Shown: positions 26,372 through 35,064, counted from the stretch's first letter. The stretch: 64,000 bases of DNA from Methylobacterium sp. GXS13 (GCF_001455965.1 NZ_LKKO01000002.1:1-64000); one strand, 5' to 3'. Numbers and translations are program-made. The notes: generated by a model not told the origin, from the letters alone.

Positions 26372-27493
26372 TCAGCGCGGCAGCACGACCGCGCGCGGGG
26401 CGCCTTCCTTCGGGCCGTCGAAGAATACCAGCACCCGCTGCCCGTCCGCATTCTCGTCGAGAGGCAGCAGCGCCTCCGGCTTCTCCTTCCTCGGGTAGCC
26501 GGCCAGATCGCGGCGCTTGCGCGGCGCGCCCGTGCCGTCCCACGCGAACACCGTGTAGTCGCCGGCCGCGACCGCCCCGTCCTCCGGGTCGAGCATCGGC
26601 CCCGCCAGGATCAGGAAGCCGTCCGGCACGGCCACCAGGTCGCGCACGCCCCGCTTCTGCCCGTGACTATCGGGGCCGAGCGCCACCGTGCCGGGGCTGG
26701 CGGCGCCGGGCTTGCCGTCGAACAGGCCGGCGAGGGGAACCGACACGATCGCGGCGCTGCCATCTGCGAGCACCGGACCGCGCAGACCGACATGGAGCCG
26801 GCCGCCGCGCACCGCGACGCCCTCGACGGTGACGCCGCCCTCCTCCAGGGCCCTGTCGTGGAAGGGGGCCAGCGCCGGGATGTCGGCGATGATCCGCGCC
26901 AGCGCTGCCGTACCGGTGATCTCGGGCTCGGCGCGGAGCTGGCCGGTCTCCGGGTCCACGGCCTTGGGATCGAGGCGGATCCGGAACAGGTGCCGGGTCG
27001 CTTCGGCCCGCGCGTCGCCCTCGGCACCCTGACCGTGCTCGCGCCGGGGGCGGCCGTGCGAGCCGACGACGTAGAAGGCCCCGTCCGCGTAGGCCACGCC
27101 CTCGGCGTCGAGCTCCAGCGGCTTGCCCTTTTGGGTGGCGTCGATCAGCCGGATGAAGCGTCCGGCGACGAGGCTGCCGTCCCGGAGGATCGCCACCTGC
27201 GCGCCCTGGGACTCGTCGTCGGCCACGAGGCAGATCCGCGGAAAGCCGGTCTCGGTGGCGCAGGCGATCCCGCTCACGTCCTTGGCCTTGTCGCTCCGCC
27301 CGGCCTTGGCGGGATGTTTTGGGTCGGGCTCGCCGAGGAGTTTGCCGCTGACCGCCCAGGGCTTGGACGGGTCCTGTGCCGAGACAGTCACGGGCAGGGC
27401 CGCCGCGAGCCCGCAGGCGAGCGCGACCCGGAGCAGAGCGGTCGTGGCCGGACGCCCGACGGTGGCCGTGAGGTTGAGCATGGCGCAGCGCAT
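26372..27493 (-). CDS. DUF3616 family exported protein
   Basis: A 373-residue protein with a signal peptide (LLRVALACGLAAALPVTVSA) in the first 36 residues. The rest looks like a beta-propeller-type repeat protein: LELDAEGVAYADGAFYVVGS, VTVEGVAVRGGRLHVGLRGP and RDLVAVPDGFLILAGP are the repeated DUF3616 phrases. Function is unknown; periplasmic location is inferred. Starts at 27493 (MRCAM) and 27481 (MLNL) are both possible. It separates ecm from ccr and is divergent from ccr, so it may share the ccr control region. Confidence 0.8.
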   Translation of the reverse strand: MRCAMLNLTATVGRPATTALLRVALACGLAAALPVTVSAQDPSKPWAVSGKLLGEPDPKHPAKAGRSDKAKDVSGIACATETGFPRICLVADDESQGAQVAILRDGSLVAGRFIRLIDATQKGKPLELDAEGVAYADGAFYVVGSHGRPRREHGQGAEGDARAEATRHLFRIRLDPKAVDPETGQLRAEPEITGTAALARIIADIPALAPFHDRALEEGGVTVEGVAVRGGRLHVGLRGPVLADGSAAIVSVPLAGLFDGKPGAASPGTVALGPDSHGQKRGVRDLVAVPDGFLILAGPMLDPEDGAVAAGDYTVFAWDGTGAPRKRRDLAGYPRKEKPEALLPLDENADGQRVLVFFDGPKEGAPRAVVLPR

Positions 27494-27764
27494 CCCCGCG
27501 CGGGCTATCGATGCGACCGCGATACTCCAAAGCGGCTTGCGGCGCACCCGAACAGACGCCGGTCGATGAAAGCCCCGATCGTCATCGCACCCAGCCGGAC
27601 CCCGCCGTCTCGTGGTATAACGTCGACCGGAATGGTCGGCGCTGCATCCTGAAAGGTCTCGGGATCGACACCCGGCAGGCCGCCGCCGAATAATACTTGG
27701 TCTGCCGGAAAGGCGAATTTGAATACGCAGGTGCCGGCCTTGAGCCTGCGCCTTTTTCACATCT

Positions 27765-27780
27765 GAAACCCTTGGGTTTC
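27765..27780. promoter_or_regulatory. Palindrome upstream of the ccr promoter, candidate activator site
   Basis: GAAACCC and GGGTTTC form an inverted repeat with a 2-base centre. Its right edge is 14 bases before the -35 element, a position suited to a class I/II activator. In M. extorquens, ccr is activated by the TetR-type CcrR through an upstream palindrome; whether this is the equivalent is inference. Confidence 0.5.
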
Positions 27781-27794
27781 GACTTTCGGCCCAC

Positions 27795-27823
27795 TTGGAC
27801 GCTTCGGATATCGCCGCTATAGC
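27795..27823 (+). promoter_or_regulatory. Predicted sigma-70 promoter of ccr
   Basis: TTGGAC (27795-27800) and TATAGC (27818-27823) with a 17-base spacer. The first base of the message would be near 27830, giving a leader of about 45 bases with GAGGAG before the ATG. Confidence 0.65.
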
Positions 27824-27875
27824 GCGGATGAGAACCGCGGCCTTTGAGAACCACGCGGGACGAGAGGAGAGCGAG

Positions 27876-29162
27876 ATGGCGGCGAGCGCTGCGGTCAGTC
27901 CGGCGGGCGGCGAGGTCAAGGACCTCTACGAGATGGGCGAGATCCCGCCGCTGGGTCACGTGCCGGCCAAGATGTACGCCTGGGCGATCCGGCGCGAGCG
28001 CCACGGGCCCCCGGAGCAGTCGCACCAGCTCGAAGTGCTGCCGGTCTGGGAGATCGGCGACGACGAGGTGCTGGTCTACGTCATGGCCGCGGGCGTGAAC
28101 TACAACGGCGTCTGGGCCGGGCTGGGCGAGCCGATCTCGCCCTTCGACGTGCACAAGGGCGAATACCACATCGCCGGCTCGGACGCGTCGGGCATCGTCT
28201 GGAAGGTCGGCGCCAAGGTGAAGCGCTGGAAGGTCGGCGACGAGGTCATCGTCCACTGCAACCAGGACGACGGCGACGACGAGGAGTGCAACGGCGGCGA
28301 CCCGATGTTCTCGCCGACCCAGCGCATCTGGGGCTACGAGACCGGGGACGGCTCGTTCGCACAGTACTGCCGGGTCCAGTCGCGCCAGCTGATGCACCGG
28401 CCCAAGCACCTCACCTGGGAGGAGGCGGCCTGCTACACGCTGACCCTCGCCACCGCCTACCGCATGCTGTTCGGCCACGCGCCGCACACGGTCCGGCCGG
28501 GCCAGAACGTGCTGATCTGGGGCGCCTCCGGGGGCCTGGGCGTGTTCGGCGTGCAGCTCTGCGCGGCCTCGGGCGCCAATGCGATCGCCGTGATCTCGGA
28601 CGATTCGAAGCGCGACTACGTGATGAGCCTCGGGGCCAAGGGCGTCATCAACCGCAAGGACTTCAACTGCTGGGGGCAGCTGCCCACGGTGAACTCGCCC
28701 GAGTTCCATGCCTGGACGAAGGAAGCCCGGAAGTTCGGCAAGGCGATCTGGGACATCACCGGCAAGCAGGATGTCGACATCGTGTTCGAGCATCCGGGTG
28801 AGGCGACCTTCCCGGTCTCGGCGCTGGTGGTGAAGCGCGGCGGCATGGTGGTGTTCTGCGCCGGCACCACCGGCTTCAACATCACCTTCGATGCCCGCTA
28901 CGTCTGGATGCGCCAGAAGCGGATCCAGGGCTCGCACTTCGCCCATCTCAAGCAGGCCTCGGCGGCCAACCAGTTCGTGATGGACCGTCGGGTCGACCCG
29001 TGCATGAGCGAGGTGTTCCCCTGGGACAAGATCCCCCAGGCCCACACCAAGATGTGGAAGAACCAGCACCCGCCCGGCAACATGGCCTGTCTGGTCAACT
29101 CCCCCCGTGCCGGCCTGCGCACGGTGGAGGACGTGATCGAGGCCGGCCCGCTCAAGCGCTGA
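27876..29162 (+). CDS. ccr: Crotonyl-CoA carboxylase/reductase
   Basis: A 428-residue enzyme of the medium-chain dehydrogenase superfamily that reductively carboxylates crotonyl-CoA with NADPH and CO2 to ethylmalonyl-CoA, the key step of the ethylmalonyl-CoA pathway. AAGVNYNGVWAGLGEPISPF and the KGEYHIAGSDASGIVW block are typical; the nucleotide-binding loop GASGGLGVFGVQL is at about residues 218-230; VFEHPGEATFPVSALV and NMACLVNSPRAGL are Ccr hallmarks absent from ordinary reductases. The ATG at 27876 has GAGGAG before it; the in-frame ATG at 27795 overlaps the promoter. The gene functions with ecm 1.7 kb away. Confidence 0.96.
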   Translation: MAASAAVSPAGGEVKDLYEMGEIPPLGHVPAKMYAWAIRRERHGPPEQSHQLEVLPVWEIGDDEVLVYVMAAGVNYNGVWAGLGEPISPFDVHKGEYHIAGSDASGIVWKVGAKVKRWKVGDEVIVHCNQDDGDDEECNGGDPMFSPTQRIWGYETGDGSFAQYCRVQSRQLMHRPKHLTWEEAACYTLTLATAYRMLFGHAPHTVRPGQNVLIWGASGGLGVFGVQLCAASGANAIAVISDDSKRDYVMSLGAKGVINRKDFNCWGQLPTVNSPEFHAWTKEARKFGKAIWDITGKQDVDIVFEHPGEATFPVSALVVKRGGMVVFCAGTTGFNITFDARYVWMRQKRIQGSHFAHLKQASAANQFVMDRRVDPCMSEVFPWDKIPQAHTKMWKNQHPPGNMACLVNSPRAGLRTVEDVIEAGPLKR

Positions 29163-29169
29163 CGCCGCC

Positions 29170-29199
29170 CCCGGCCTCCGCATCCGAGCGGGGGCCGGG
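29170..29199 (+). terminator. Weak hairpin after ccr
   Basis: CCCGGCC (29170-29176) can pair with GGCCGGG (29193-29199), 7 bases after the ccr stop. There is no U-run, so termination is uncertain. Confidence 0.35.
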
Positions 29200-29309
29200 C
29201 AGCCGGCCCACATCCCGATCGTCGTCGCACCCCTTGTCCCCGGCCCGGCCGGGAGCGAGAACGGCCGCGCGCGTTCCAGCACCCGAGCCGGGTCGATGAC
29301 CGATTCGGC

Positions 29310-29678
29310 GTGAGGCGTGCGGACGAGCGGGGTGTCGGGCGCGGCCCGGCCCCGGTACTGGGGGTTCTGGACTTGGCCGGCGACGACGATTCTTACGTGT
29401 ACGACGAGGCGACGGGTGAGTGGCTCCCGCCCGGTCAGGCGAGTGCTGCGGCGGCGCCCGGACCGGCGGAGGTGCGCGATTCGGCCGGCAACGTCCTGGC
29501 CGACGGCGACTCGGTCACGCTGATCAAGGACCTGAAGGTCAAGGGCGCGAACCAGACCCTGAAGCAGGGCACCGTCATCCGGTCCATCCGCCTCACGGAC
29601 GATCCCGAAGAGATCGATTGCCGCCACGACACCATCAAGGGGCTCGTCCTGCGCACCGAGTTCGTGCGCAAGCGCTAG
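29310..29678 (+). CDS. YjdM/PhnA-like protein with a lost zinc ribbon
   Basis: A 122-residue protein. The C-terminal 70 residues (VRDSAGNVLADGDSVTLIKD, LKVKGANQTLKQGT, IRLTDDPEEIDC) match the YjdM (PhnA) domain closely. In YjdM this follows a CxxC...CxxC zinc ribbon; here the N-terminal part (DDDSYVYDEATGEWLPP) keeps the aromatic spacing but no cysteines. The start is uncertain: GTG at 29310 or TTG at 29373, no ATG. YjdM is historically annotated as phosphonoacetate hydrolase, but its true role is unclear and no phosphonate genes are near. Confidence 0.75.
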   Translation: MRRADERGVGRGPAPVLGVLDLAGDDDSYVYDEATGEWLPPGQASAAAAPGPAEVRDSAGNVLADGDSVTLIKDLKVKGANQTLKQGTVIRSIRLTDDPEEIDCRHDTIKGLVLRTEFVRKR

Positions 29679-29689
29679 GGTCGTCAGGG

Positions 29690-29808
29690 TTTCAAAAGGT
29701 CCGGGACCTTTTGCGGGTCCAGGGCGGAGCCCTGGGTCGAGCGAAGCGCGATGCCATCGGGGCTCTGCCCCGATACCCCGCCAAAGGGCTGAGCCCTTCG
29801 GAAGCCCG
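29690..29808. repeat. Dispersed palindromic repeat, family C (copy 1)
   Basis: Begins GTTTCAAAAGGTCCGGGACC, then TTTTGCGGGTCCAGGGCGGA, and ends CCAAAGGGCTGAGCCCTTCG. The same opening occurs at 62182 and the same ending at 51916-51938. Terminal parts are roughly inverted (AAAAGG...CCAAAGGG...CCCTT). Non-coding. Confidence 0.7.
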
Positions 29809-29813
29809 GCCTC

Positions 29814-29990
29814 TCACCGGCGCTTGGACTCCTCCTGCGGGAGGTGCCGCCCGTAGGCTTCCTGCTTCTCGGCGCGTTCCTGGATCAGGTCGGCATAGGC
29901 CTGCCGCATCTCGGGGGAGACGCTGACGCTCTTGCCCTTGGTCGGCTTGCGCTTGGGCGCTTTCTTGAAGGTGTTGTTGGTCTCGCTCAT
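29814..29990 (-). CDS. 58-residue lysine-rich protein of unknown function
   Basis: ATG at 29990 with GGAG about 8 bases before it; stop at 29814. The protein begins MSETNNTFKKAPKRKPTKGK, followed by VSPEMRQAYADLIQERAEKQ, a likely amphipathic helix, and ends in a charged tail. It is strongly basic at the N-terminus. No signal peptide. No family was recognised. It ends directly against the repeat element to its left. Confidence 0.65.
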   Translation of the reverse strand: MSETNNTFKKAPKRKPTKGKSVSVSPEMRQAYADLIQERAEKQEAYGRHLPQEESKRR

Positions 29991-30237
29991 GCCGGGCTCC
30001 ACGTCGGACCATGGCGGCGGCGCGCGGCCGGCTGGAGGTCCGAGTCGAGTCCCGATTCGGAGTCCGGGCCGGCCCGCGAGGCCGGACTCCTGCCCTCTAG
30101 CGCATCGCGCGGCCACGTGCACGGGACCGTGGCGCGTGGTCAGGTCGATTTCCGCCCCGCATGGGGGCTGACATCTTCGATCTGGCGCGCTGCGGAGCCC
30201 TCTGCCAAGGTTGCCGCGTCGAGCGTCGGGGGCGGCG

Positions 30238-31686
30238 ATGGATTCGCGTGAGGCGGGGCACGGATCGGGTCGGTCGATGGCGTCGCGGGACCGGCGGACG
30301 GCCCCGCTCCTGACAGCCGCCCTCCTGCTGGGCTGCCTGACGGCGCCGGGACTCGCCCAGGACCATCCGGCCCCGATCCGGCCCGCCCTGAAAGCCGCGT
30401 CCCCTGCCCGGCCCGCCGCGCCCGACCCGGCCTTCGAGGCGGCCAGGGCCGCCTTCGAGGCGCTGCCCGAGGCGGAGCGCAAGGCGATCCAGGACGCGCT
30501 GGTCTGGACCGGCGATTTCAACGCCGTGGTTTCGGGGGCGTTCGGGCGCCGGACCTACGACGCGCTGACGGCCTACCGGACCCGGGCCGGCGGACCCGAT
30601 CCCCTCGATCCGCGCGAACGGGCCGCATTGCTCGCGGCGGGCCATGCGGCCAAGGCCGCGGCGCGCTTCCGGATCGCAACCGATCCCGCCAGCGGCGCGG
30701 TGATGGGCGTGCCCGAGCGGCTGCTGTCGAAGCGCTCTGCCCTGCAAGCCGGCACCCGCTGGCAGAGCGCGGACGGGCGCATGACCCTCGAGACCCGGGC
30801 CTTCCCGCCCGGGACCGAAACCCTGGACCACCTGTTCGACGAGGCCACGGCGCCGCGTCCCAACCGCAAGGTGACCTACAGGCTGCGGCGTCCGGATTCC
30901 CTGGTGGTCACCGCCGAGACCGGACCCGGCCTGTCCTACATCCGCTACGATGCCGGGTCGCAGGGCGTGCGCGGCTTCCTGATCGGCTACGACCGCGCCC
31001 TGGCGCCGGAGGTCGGCCGAATGGTGATCGCGGTGGCCAACGCCTTCGAGCCGTTTCCGGCGGCGGTCGCGGCGGCGCCCACCGCGCGCGCTGCGGGCGT
31101 CCCATCCGCGACGGCTGCCCCACTGCCCCTGAGGGGACCCGCTGAACCTGCCGAGGGGGCGGGAACCGGGCTCGTGGTCGCGCCGGGGCGCGTGCTCACC
31201 GCATCCGCTGTCCTGGAAGGCTGCGCCGCGCCGCGCATCGGGCAGACGCCCGTCCGGGTGCTCGCCACCGATCCGTCCGGCCTCGCGCTGCTCGAGGCGT
31301 CGGGCGCCCCGGCTCCGGCCCGGGTGGTGGTGCGGCCGGATCCGCTCGCGGCCGAAGAGACCTTGATCGCCCTTGCCCCTGGAGCGGACAGGGTTCAGGC
31401 GGCACCGGCGACGGCCGTCACGGGCGGCGTGATCGTACCGCTGCAGCCGGGCGGGGCCGGGGCGCCGGTGCTCGATCGGTCGGGCCGTCTCGTCGGGCTC
31501 GTCGCCCGCTATCCGGCGGCGCCGCGCCGGGTCGCCGGCATCGTGCCGCCCGGGCGCCTGGCCCTGGTGCCGGCGAAGGCCGTCGCGGCCTTCCTGGCCG
31601 GCCAGGGCATCGCCGAGGCGAAGCCGCGTCCGGATGGCGGGCCCGGCGCTCTGGCCCCCGCGCTCGTCGCGATCGCCTGCCGGTAG
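30238..31686 (+). CDS. Secreted trypsin-fold pseudo-protease with N-terminal peptidoglycan-binding-like domain
   Basis: About 482 residues. Signal peptide around RRTAPLLTAALLLGCLTAPG (residues 20-37). Residues 60-120 look like a PG_binding_1-type helical module (ALVWTGDFNAVVSGAFGRRT, YDALTAYRT). The C-terminal half has a trypsin/DegP-like fold, but each catalytic position is changed: VLTASAVLEGC where TxxHV would carry histidine, GLALLEASG where DLALL carries aspartate, and GGAGAPVLDRSGRLVGLV where GxSGGP carries serine. The protein is therefore likely a binding module in the periplasm. The start at 30238 has a G-rich site before it; 30277 is an alternative. Confidence 0.75.
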   Translation: MDSREAGHGSGRSMASRDRRTAPLLTAALLLGCLTAPGLAQDHPAPIRPALKAASPARPAAPDPAFEAARAAFEALPEAERKAIQDALVWTGDFNAVVSGAFGRRTYDALTAYRTRAGGPDPLDPRERAALLAAGHAAKAAARFRIATDPASGAVMGVPERLLSKRSALQAGTRWQSADGRMTLETRAFPPGTETLDHLFDEATAPRPNRKVTYRLRRPDSLVVTAETGPGLSYIRYDAGSQGVRGFLIGYDRALAPEVGRMVIAVANAFEPFPAAVAAAPTARAAGVPSATAAPLPLRGPAEPAEGAGTGLVVAPGRVLTASAVLEGCAAPRIGQTPVRVLATDPSGLALLEASGAPAPARVVVRPDPLAAEETLIALAPGADRVQAAPATAVTGGVIVPLQPGGAGAPVLDRSGRLVGLVARYPAAPRRVAGIVPPGRLALVPAKAVAAFLAGQGIAEAKPRPDGGPGALAPALVAIACR

Positions 31687-31716
31687 GCTCGGCCGCCGCG
31701 GTTGGTCGTGGACGAT

Positions 31717-31745
31717 CCCGCCGGACCGAGATCCGGTCCGGCGGG
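31717..31745. terminator. Bidirectional hairpin between convergent genes
   Basis: CCCGCCGGACCG (31717-31728) and CGGTCCGGCGGG (31734-31745) are exact reverse complements with a 5-base loop, placed between the pseudo-protease stop (31686) and the DUF3309 stop (31773). There is no U-run. Confidence 0.6.
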
Positions 31746-31772
31746 CCCTGCGTCCGAGAGGGTGTGCGGGGC

Positions 31773-31928
31773 TTAGAGCCGGCCGGTGACCAGCAGGACG
31801 ATCAGCACGATCAGCAGGATGCCGCCGAGGCCGAAGCCGGGGCCGCGATAGGCGCCGCCGCCCAGGAAGCCGCCGCCGCCGAAGGCCAGGATGATCAGGA
31901 TGATGAGGAGAATGGTAACGAGGGACAT
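31773..31928 (-). CDS. DUF3309 family small membrane protein
   Basis: A 51-residue protein with two hydrophobic helices (SLVTILLIILIILAF and GGILLIVLIVLLVTGR) joined by a glycine-rich loop (GGGGFLGGGAYRGPG). Length, layout and the final GR match DUF3309. Members are inner-membrane proteins of unknown function, often stress-related. The ATG at 31928 is preferred because it begins MSLVTILL; an in-frame start at 31988 adds 20 residues that are not conserved in style. Confidence 0.8.
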   Translation of the reverse strand: MSLVTILLIILIILAFGGGGFLGGGAYRGPGFGLGGILLIVLIVLLVTGRL

Positions 31929-32051
31929 AGAACGGGCTCTCCGGACGGTCGCGCTGTTGCGAGCGTGACCGTTCAAACGCTGCGACAATCCGTTCCGTTC
32001 AACGCAGGGCCACGCTTTTGTGAGGATATTGTCTGGATGAGGCTGTAGTTC

Positions 32052-33101
32052 TCAAGCGTGCCAATCCGGCAACACATCCTGCGGCGCCTCGAGCCAGCCC
32101 GGCACCGGCAGGTTCCGTTCGGTCAGGAAGGCCGGGTTGAACAGCTTCGAGGCATAGCGCGCCGCCCCGTCGCACAGGATCGTCACCACCGTGTGGCCGG
32201 GGCCGAGTTCCCGCGCCAGCCGGATCGCCCCGGCGACGTTGATGCCGGACGAGCCGCCGAGCGATAGGCCTTCTTCCCGCATCAGCCCGAAGACGATGTC
32301 GAGGGCCTCCCGGTCGGGGATCCGGAAGGCGTGGTCCGGGGTGAAGCCGTCGAGGTTCCGGGTGATGCGGCCCTGCCCGATCCCCTCGGTGATCGAGGAG
32401 CCCTCCGCCTTCAGGGTGCCGGTCGTGTAATGCGCGTAGAGGGCGGAGCCCTCCGGGTCGGCGAGCGCGATGCGCACGCCCGGGTTCCGGGCCCGCACCG
32501 CCGCCGCGGTGCCGGCCAGCGTCCCGCCGGTCCCGGCGGCGCAGACGAAGCCGTCGACCCGGCCATCGGTCTGGTCCCAGATCTCCGGGCCGGTGCCGTC
32601 CACATGCGCCTGCCGGTTGGCCACGTTGTCGAACTGGTCGGCGAAGAACGCCCCGTTGGCTTCCGTGGCGGCGAGCTTCTCGGCCAGCCGCCGGGCGACG
32701 TGGACGTAGTTGTTCGGGTTGGCGAACGGCACCGCCGGCACCTCGACGAGGCGGGCGCCGGCGAGCCGCAGGGTCTGCTTCTTCTCCTCGGACTGGGTGA
32801 CCGGGATGACGATCAGCGTCCGGTAGCCGCGCACGGAGGCGACCAGGGCGAGGCCGATGCCGGTATTGCCGGCGGTACCCTCCACGATGGTGCCGCCCGG
32901 CCGGATCAGGCCCCTCGCCTCGGCATCCTGCACGATGGCGAGCGCCGCCCGGTCCTTCACCGACAGGCCCGGATTGAGGAACTCGGCCTTCCCGAAGATC
33001 TCGCAGCCGGTCGCCTCGGAGGCGCGGCGCAGCCGGATCAGCGGCGTATCGCCGATCGCGGCGAGGACGTCGGGACGGGCGGTGCGATTTGGCGTCGTCA
33101 T
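32052..33101 (-). CDS. cysK: Cysteine synthase (O-acetylserine sulfhydrylase type)
   Basis: A 349-residue fold-type II PLP enzyme that makes cysteine from O-acetylserine and sulfide. The PLP lysine is K49 in NPGLSVKDRAA. EGTAGNTGIGLALVA is the substrate loop (TAGNTG rather than TSGNTG), CAAGTGGTLAGTA binds the PLP phosphate, and GGSSGINVAGAIRLA is the C-terminal serine loop. Its length and C-terminal LFNPAFLTERNLPVP place it in the longer CysK/CBS-like subgroup common in Rhizobiales. It sits next to the sulfate importer on the same strand, 39 bases downstream of cysA, so a shared assimilatory sulfur role is likely. Confidence 0.92.
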   Translation of the reverse strand: MTTPNRTARPDVLAAIGDTPLIRLRRASEATGCEIFGKAEFLNPGLSVKDRAALAIVQDAEARGLIRPGGTIVEGTAGNTGIGLALVASVRGYRTLIVIPVTQSEEKKQTLRLAGARLVEVPAVPFANPNNYVHVARRLAEKLAATEANGAFFADQFDNVANRQAHVDGTGPEIWDQTDGRVDGFVCAAGTGGTLAGTAAAVRARNPGVRIALADPEGSALYAHYTTGTLKAEGSSITEGIGQGRITRNLDGFTPDHAFRIPDREALDIVFGLMREEGLSLGGSSGINVAGAIRLARELGPGHTVVTILCDGAARYASKLFNPAFLTERNLPVPGWLEAPQDVLPDWHA

Positions 33102-33140
33102 GCGTAGGAGCCTAGGCGGATGTGCGGTGTCTGACGAGGT

Positions 33141-34313
33141 TCACCCGAACACATGCCCCCCGTTGATCCGCAGGCCGACCGGGTGGCCGGCCGGATGGCG
33201 GACGCCGTCGAAATCCTCAACCGCCAGCACGCGTCCCTCGGTATCCACCACCTCGATCCGCTGGCGGCCCTGGGTGCGGTAGGAGCTGCGCACGGTGCCG
33301 GAGAGATGCGCCGCCTCGGGCTCGGCGAGCTGCAATTGCCAGGGGCGGACGTAGAGCTTGACCGGGCCGATGATCCCGGCCGGCGCCGCCACCGGCGTCT
33401 CCCGGCCCCGCACCAGCACCCGGCCGCCCTCGGCCAGCGCTTCCACCTCGACGTGGTCGCCCAGGAACTTCATCACGGTTGCGGAGGCCGGGTGCTCCTG
33501 GACCTCGTCCGGGGTGCCGACCTGCTCCAGGCGGCCGCGGTCGAGCACCGCGACCCGGTCCGACAGCTCCAAAGCCTCGTCCTGGTCGTGAGTGACGAAG
33601 ATCGTGGTCTGGCCGGTGCGGTCGTGGATCTCGCGCAGCCAGCGGCGCAGGTCCTTGCGGACCTGGGCGTCCAGGGCGCCGAACGGCTCGTCCAAGAGCA
33701 AGACGCGGGGCTCGACGGCGAGCGCCCGGGCCAGCGCCACCCGCTGGCGCTGGCCGCCGGAGAGCTGCGACGGGTAGCGGTCGCCGAAGCCCGAGAGGCG
33801 GATCAGGTCGAGCAGGTCGCCGACCCGACGCTTGATCTCGGCCTTGGCCGGGCGATCGGCCCGGCGCCGCGCGTTCAGCCCGTAAGCGATGTTGTCGGCC
33901 ACGCTCATGTGCTTGAACAGGGCGTAGTGCTGGAACACGAAGCCCACGGCCCGCTCCTGCACGGCCAACCCCGTGGCGTCGTCGTTGCCGAACAGGATCC
34001 GGCCCCGGTCCGGCGCGTCGAGCCCGGCGATGATCCGCAGCAGCGTCGTCTTGCCCGAGCCCGAGGGGCCGAGCAGGCCGAGCAGCTCCCCCGCCCGCAC
34101 GTCGAGCGACAGGTCGTGCAGCACCGCGGCCGTGTCGAAGGTCTTCGAGATGTCCTCGACCCGGATCGCCGTCGAGGGACGATCAGTGAGCCCGGCCGGC
34201 CGCGAGCTCGCCCGCGAAGCGCCATTCGAGGATGGATTTGAGGATGAGGGTGAGGAGGGCAAGGACAGCGAGGAGCGTAGCGACGGCGAAGGCGGCGACG
34301 AAGTTGTACTCAT
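33141..34313 (-). CDS. cysA: Sulfate ABC transporter ATP-binding protein
   Basis: The nucleotide-binding subunit of the sulfate/thiosulfate importer. Walker [10 protein letters not shown] at about residues 82-90, Q-loop [11 protein letters not shown], signature [15 protein letters not shown], Walker [13 protein letters not shown] and the switch histidine in [15 protein letters not shown]-like C-terminal domain follows. The start is unclear: family similarity begins near residue 50, but no ATG, GTG or TTG lies there. The nearest candidates are TTG 34262 and ATG 34313, which make the serine-rich first 45 residues overlap the end of cysW by up to 131 bases in another frame. Confidence 0.93.
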   Translation of the reverse strand: MSTTSSPPSPSLRSSLSLPSSPSSSNPSSNGASRASSRPAGLTDRPSTAIRVEDISKTFDTAAVLHDLSLDVRAGELLGLLGPSGSGKTTLLRIIAGLDAPDRGRILFGNDDATGLAVQERAVGFVFQHYALFKHMSVADNIAYGLNARRRADRPAKAEIKRRVGDLLDLIRLSGFGDRYPSQLSGGQRQRVALARALAVEPRVLLLDEPFGALDAQVRKDLRRWLREIHDRTGQTTIFVTHDQDEALELSDRVAVLDRGRLEQVGTPDEVQEHPASATVMKFLGDHVEVEALAEGGRVLVRGRETPVAAPAGIIGPVKLYVRPWQLQLAEPEAAHLSGTVRSSYRTQGRQRIEVVDTEGRVLAVEDFDGVRHPAGHPVGLRINGGHVFG

Positions 34314-35064
34314 TATAGAGGATCTCCACGTGGAGTGGGATGGTGTTGGTCAGGCCGCGGATGTGGCCGGACACCACCGACACCGCCCCGAATTCGCCCA
34401 TCGCCCGGGCATTGCAGAGGAGCACGCTGTAGAGCAGGCCCCAGCGGATGTTCGGCAGCGTCACCGTGCGGAACGCGTGCAGGCCCGAGGCGCCGAGCGT
34501 CAGGGCGGCCTCCTCCTCCGCGGAGCCCTGCTCCTGCATGAGCGGGATCAGCTCGCGGGCGACGAACGGGAAGGTCACGAACACGGTCGCCAGCACGATC
34601 CCTGGCAGGGCGAACAGAACCTGGATCCCGTGGTCCAGCAGCCAGGAGCCGAACAGGCCCTGCGAGCCGAACAGCAGCACATAGATCAGACCCGAAACCA
34701 CCGGCGAGACCGAGAACGGCAGGTCGATGAGGGTGATCAGCAGCGACTTGCCGGGGAACTCGAACTTGGCGATCGCCCAGGAGGCCGTCAGGCCGAACAC
34801 CACGTTGAACGGCACCGCGATCGCCGCCACCGTCAGCGTCAGGCGGATCGCGCTCCAGGCATCCGGCTCCCGGAACGCGGCCAGGAACGCCTCGATCCCC
34901 TTGGAGAAGGCCTGGGTGAAGACCGCGATCAGCGGCAGGACCAGGAACAGCGCCAGGAACGTGATCGCGATCCCGATCAGCACGATTCGGGTTCCGGTGC
35001 CCTCCGAGGCGACCGGCTCCGCGTGCGCGGTGGGCGGAAGGGTCGGGGAGAAGATCTCAGACAT
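34183..35064 (-). CDS. cysW: Sulfate ABC transporter permease
   Basis: A 293-residue inner-membrane permease with six helices. The binding-protein-dependent transport loop that docks to CysA is present ([20 protein letters not shown]), followed by [19 protein letters not shown], the CysW hallmark. It begins with a proline-rich cytosolic leader. The gene overlaps the end of cysT by 8 bases and its own end overlaps the reading frame of cysA, consistent with a tightly coupled operon sbp-cysT-cysW-cysA. Confidence 0.95.
   Translation of the reverse strand: MSEIFSPTLPPTAHAEPVASEGTGTRIVLIGIAITFLALFLVLPLIAVFTQAFSKGIEAFLAAFREPDAWSAIRLTLTVAAIAVPFNVVFGLTASWAIAKFEFPGKSLLITLIDLPFSVSPVVSGLIYVLLFGSQGLFGSWLLDHGIQVLFALPGIVLATVFVTFPFVARELIPLMQEQGSAEEEAALTLGASGLHAFRTVTLPNIRWGLLYSVLLCNARAMGEFGAVSVVSGHIRGLTNTIPLHVEILYNEYNFVAAFAVATLLAVLALLTLILKSILEWRFAGELAAGRAH

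Larger units (their letters stand above)
27494..27875. other. Divergent intergenic region between the DUF3616 gene and ccr
   Basis: About 380 bases with no gene. The right part holds a palindrome, a consensus-like promoter and the ccr ribosome site (annotated separately). In the left part I see nothing specific beyond AT-richer DNA around 27690-27720, which may serve the leftward gene. Confidence 0.6.
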
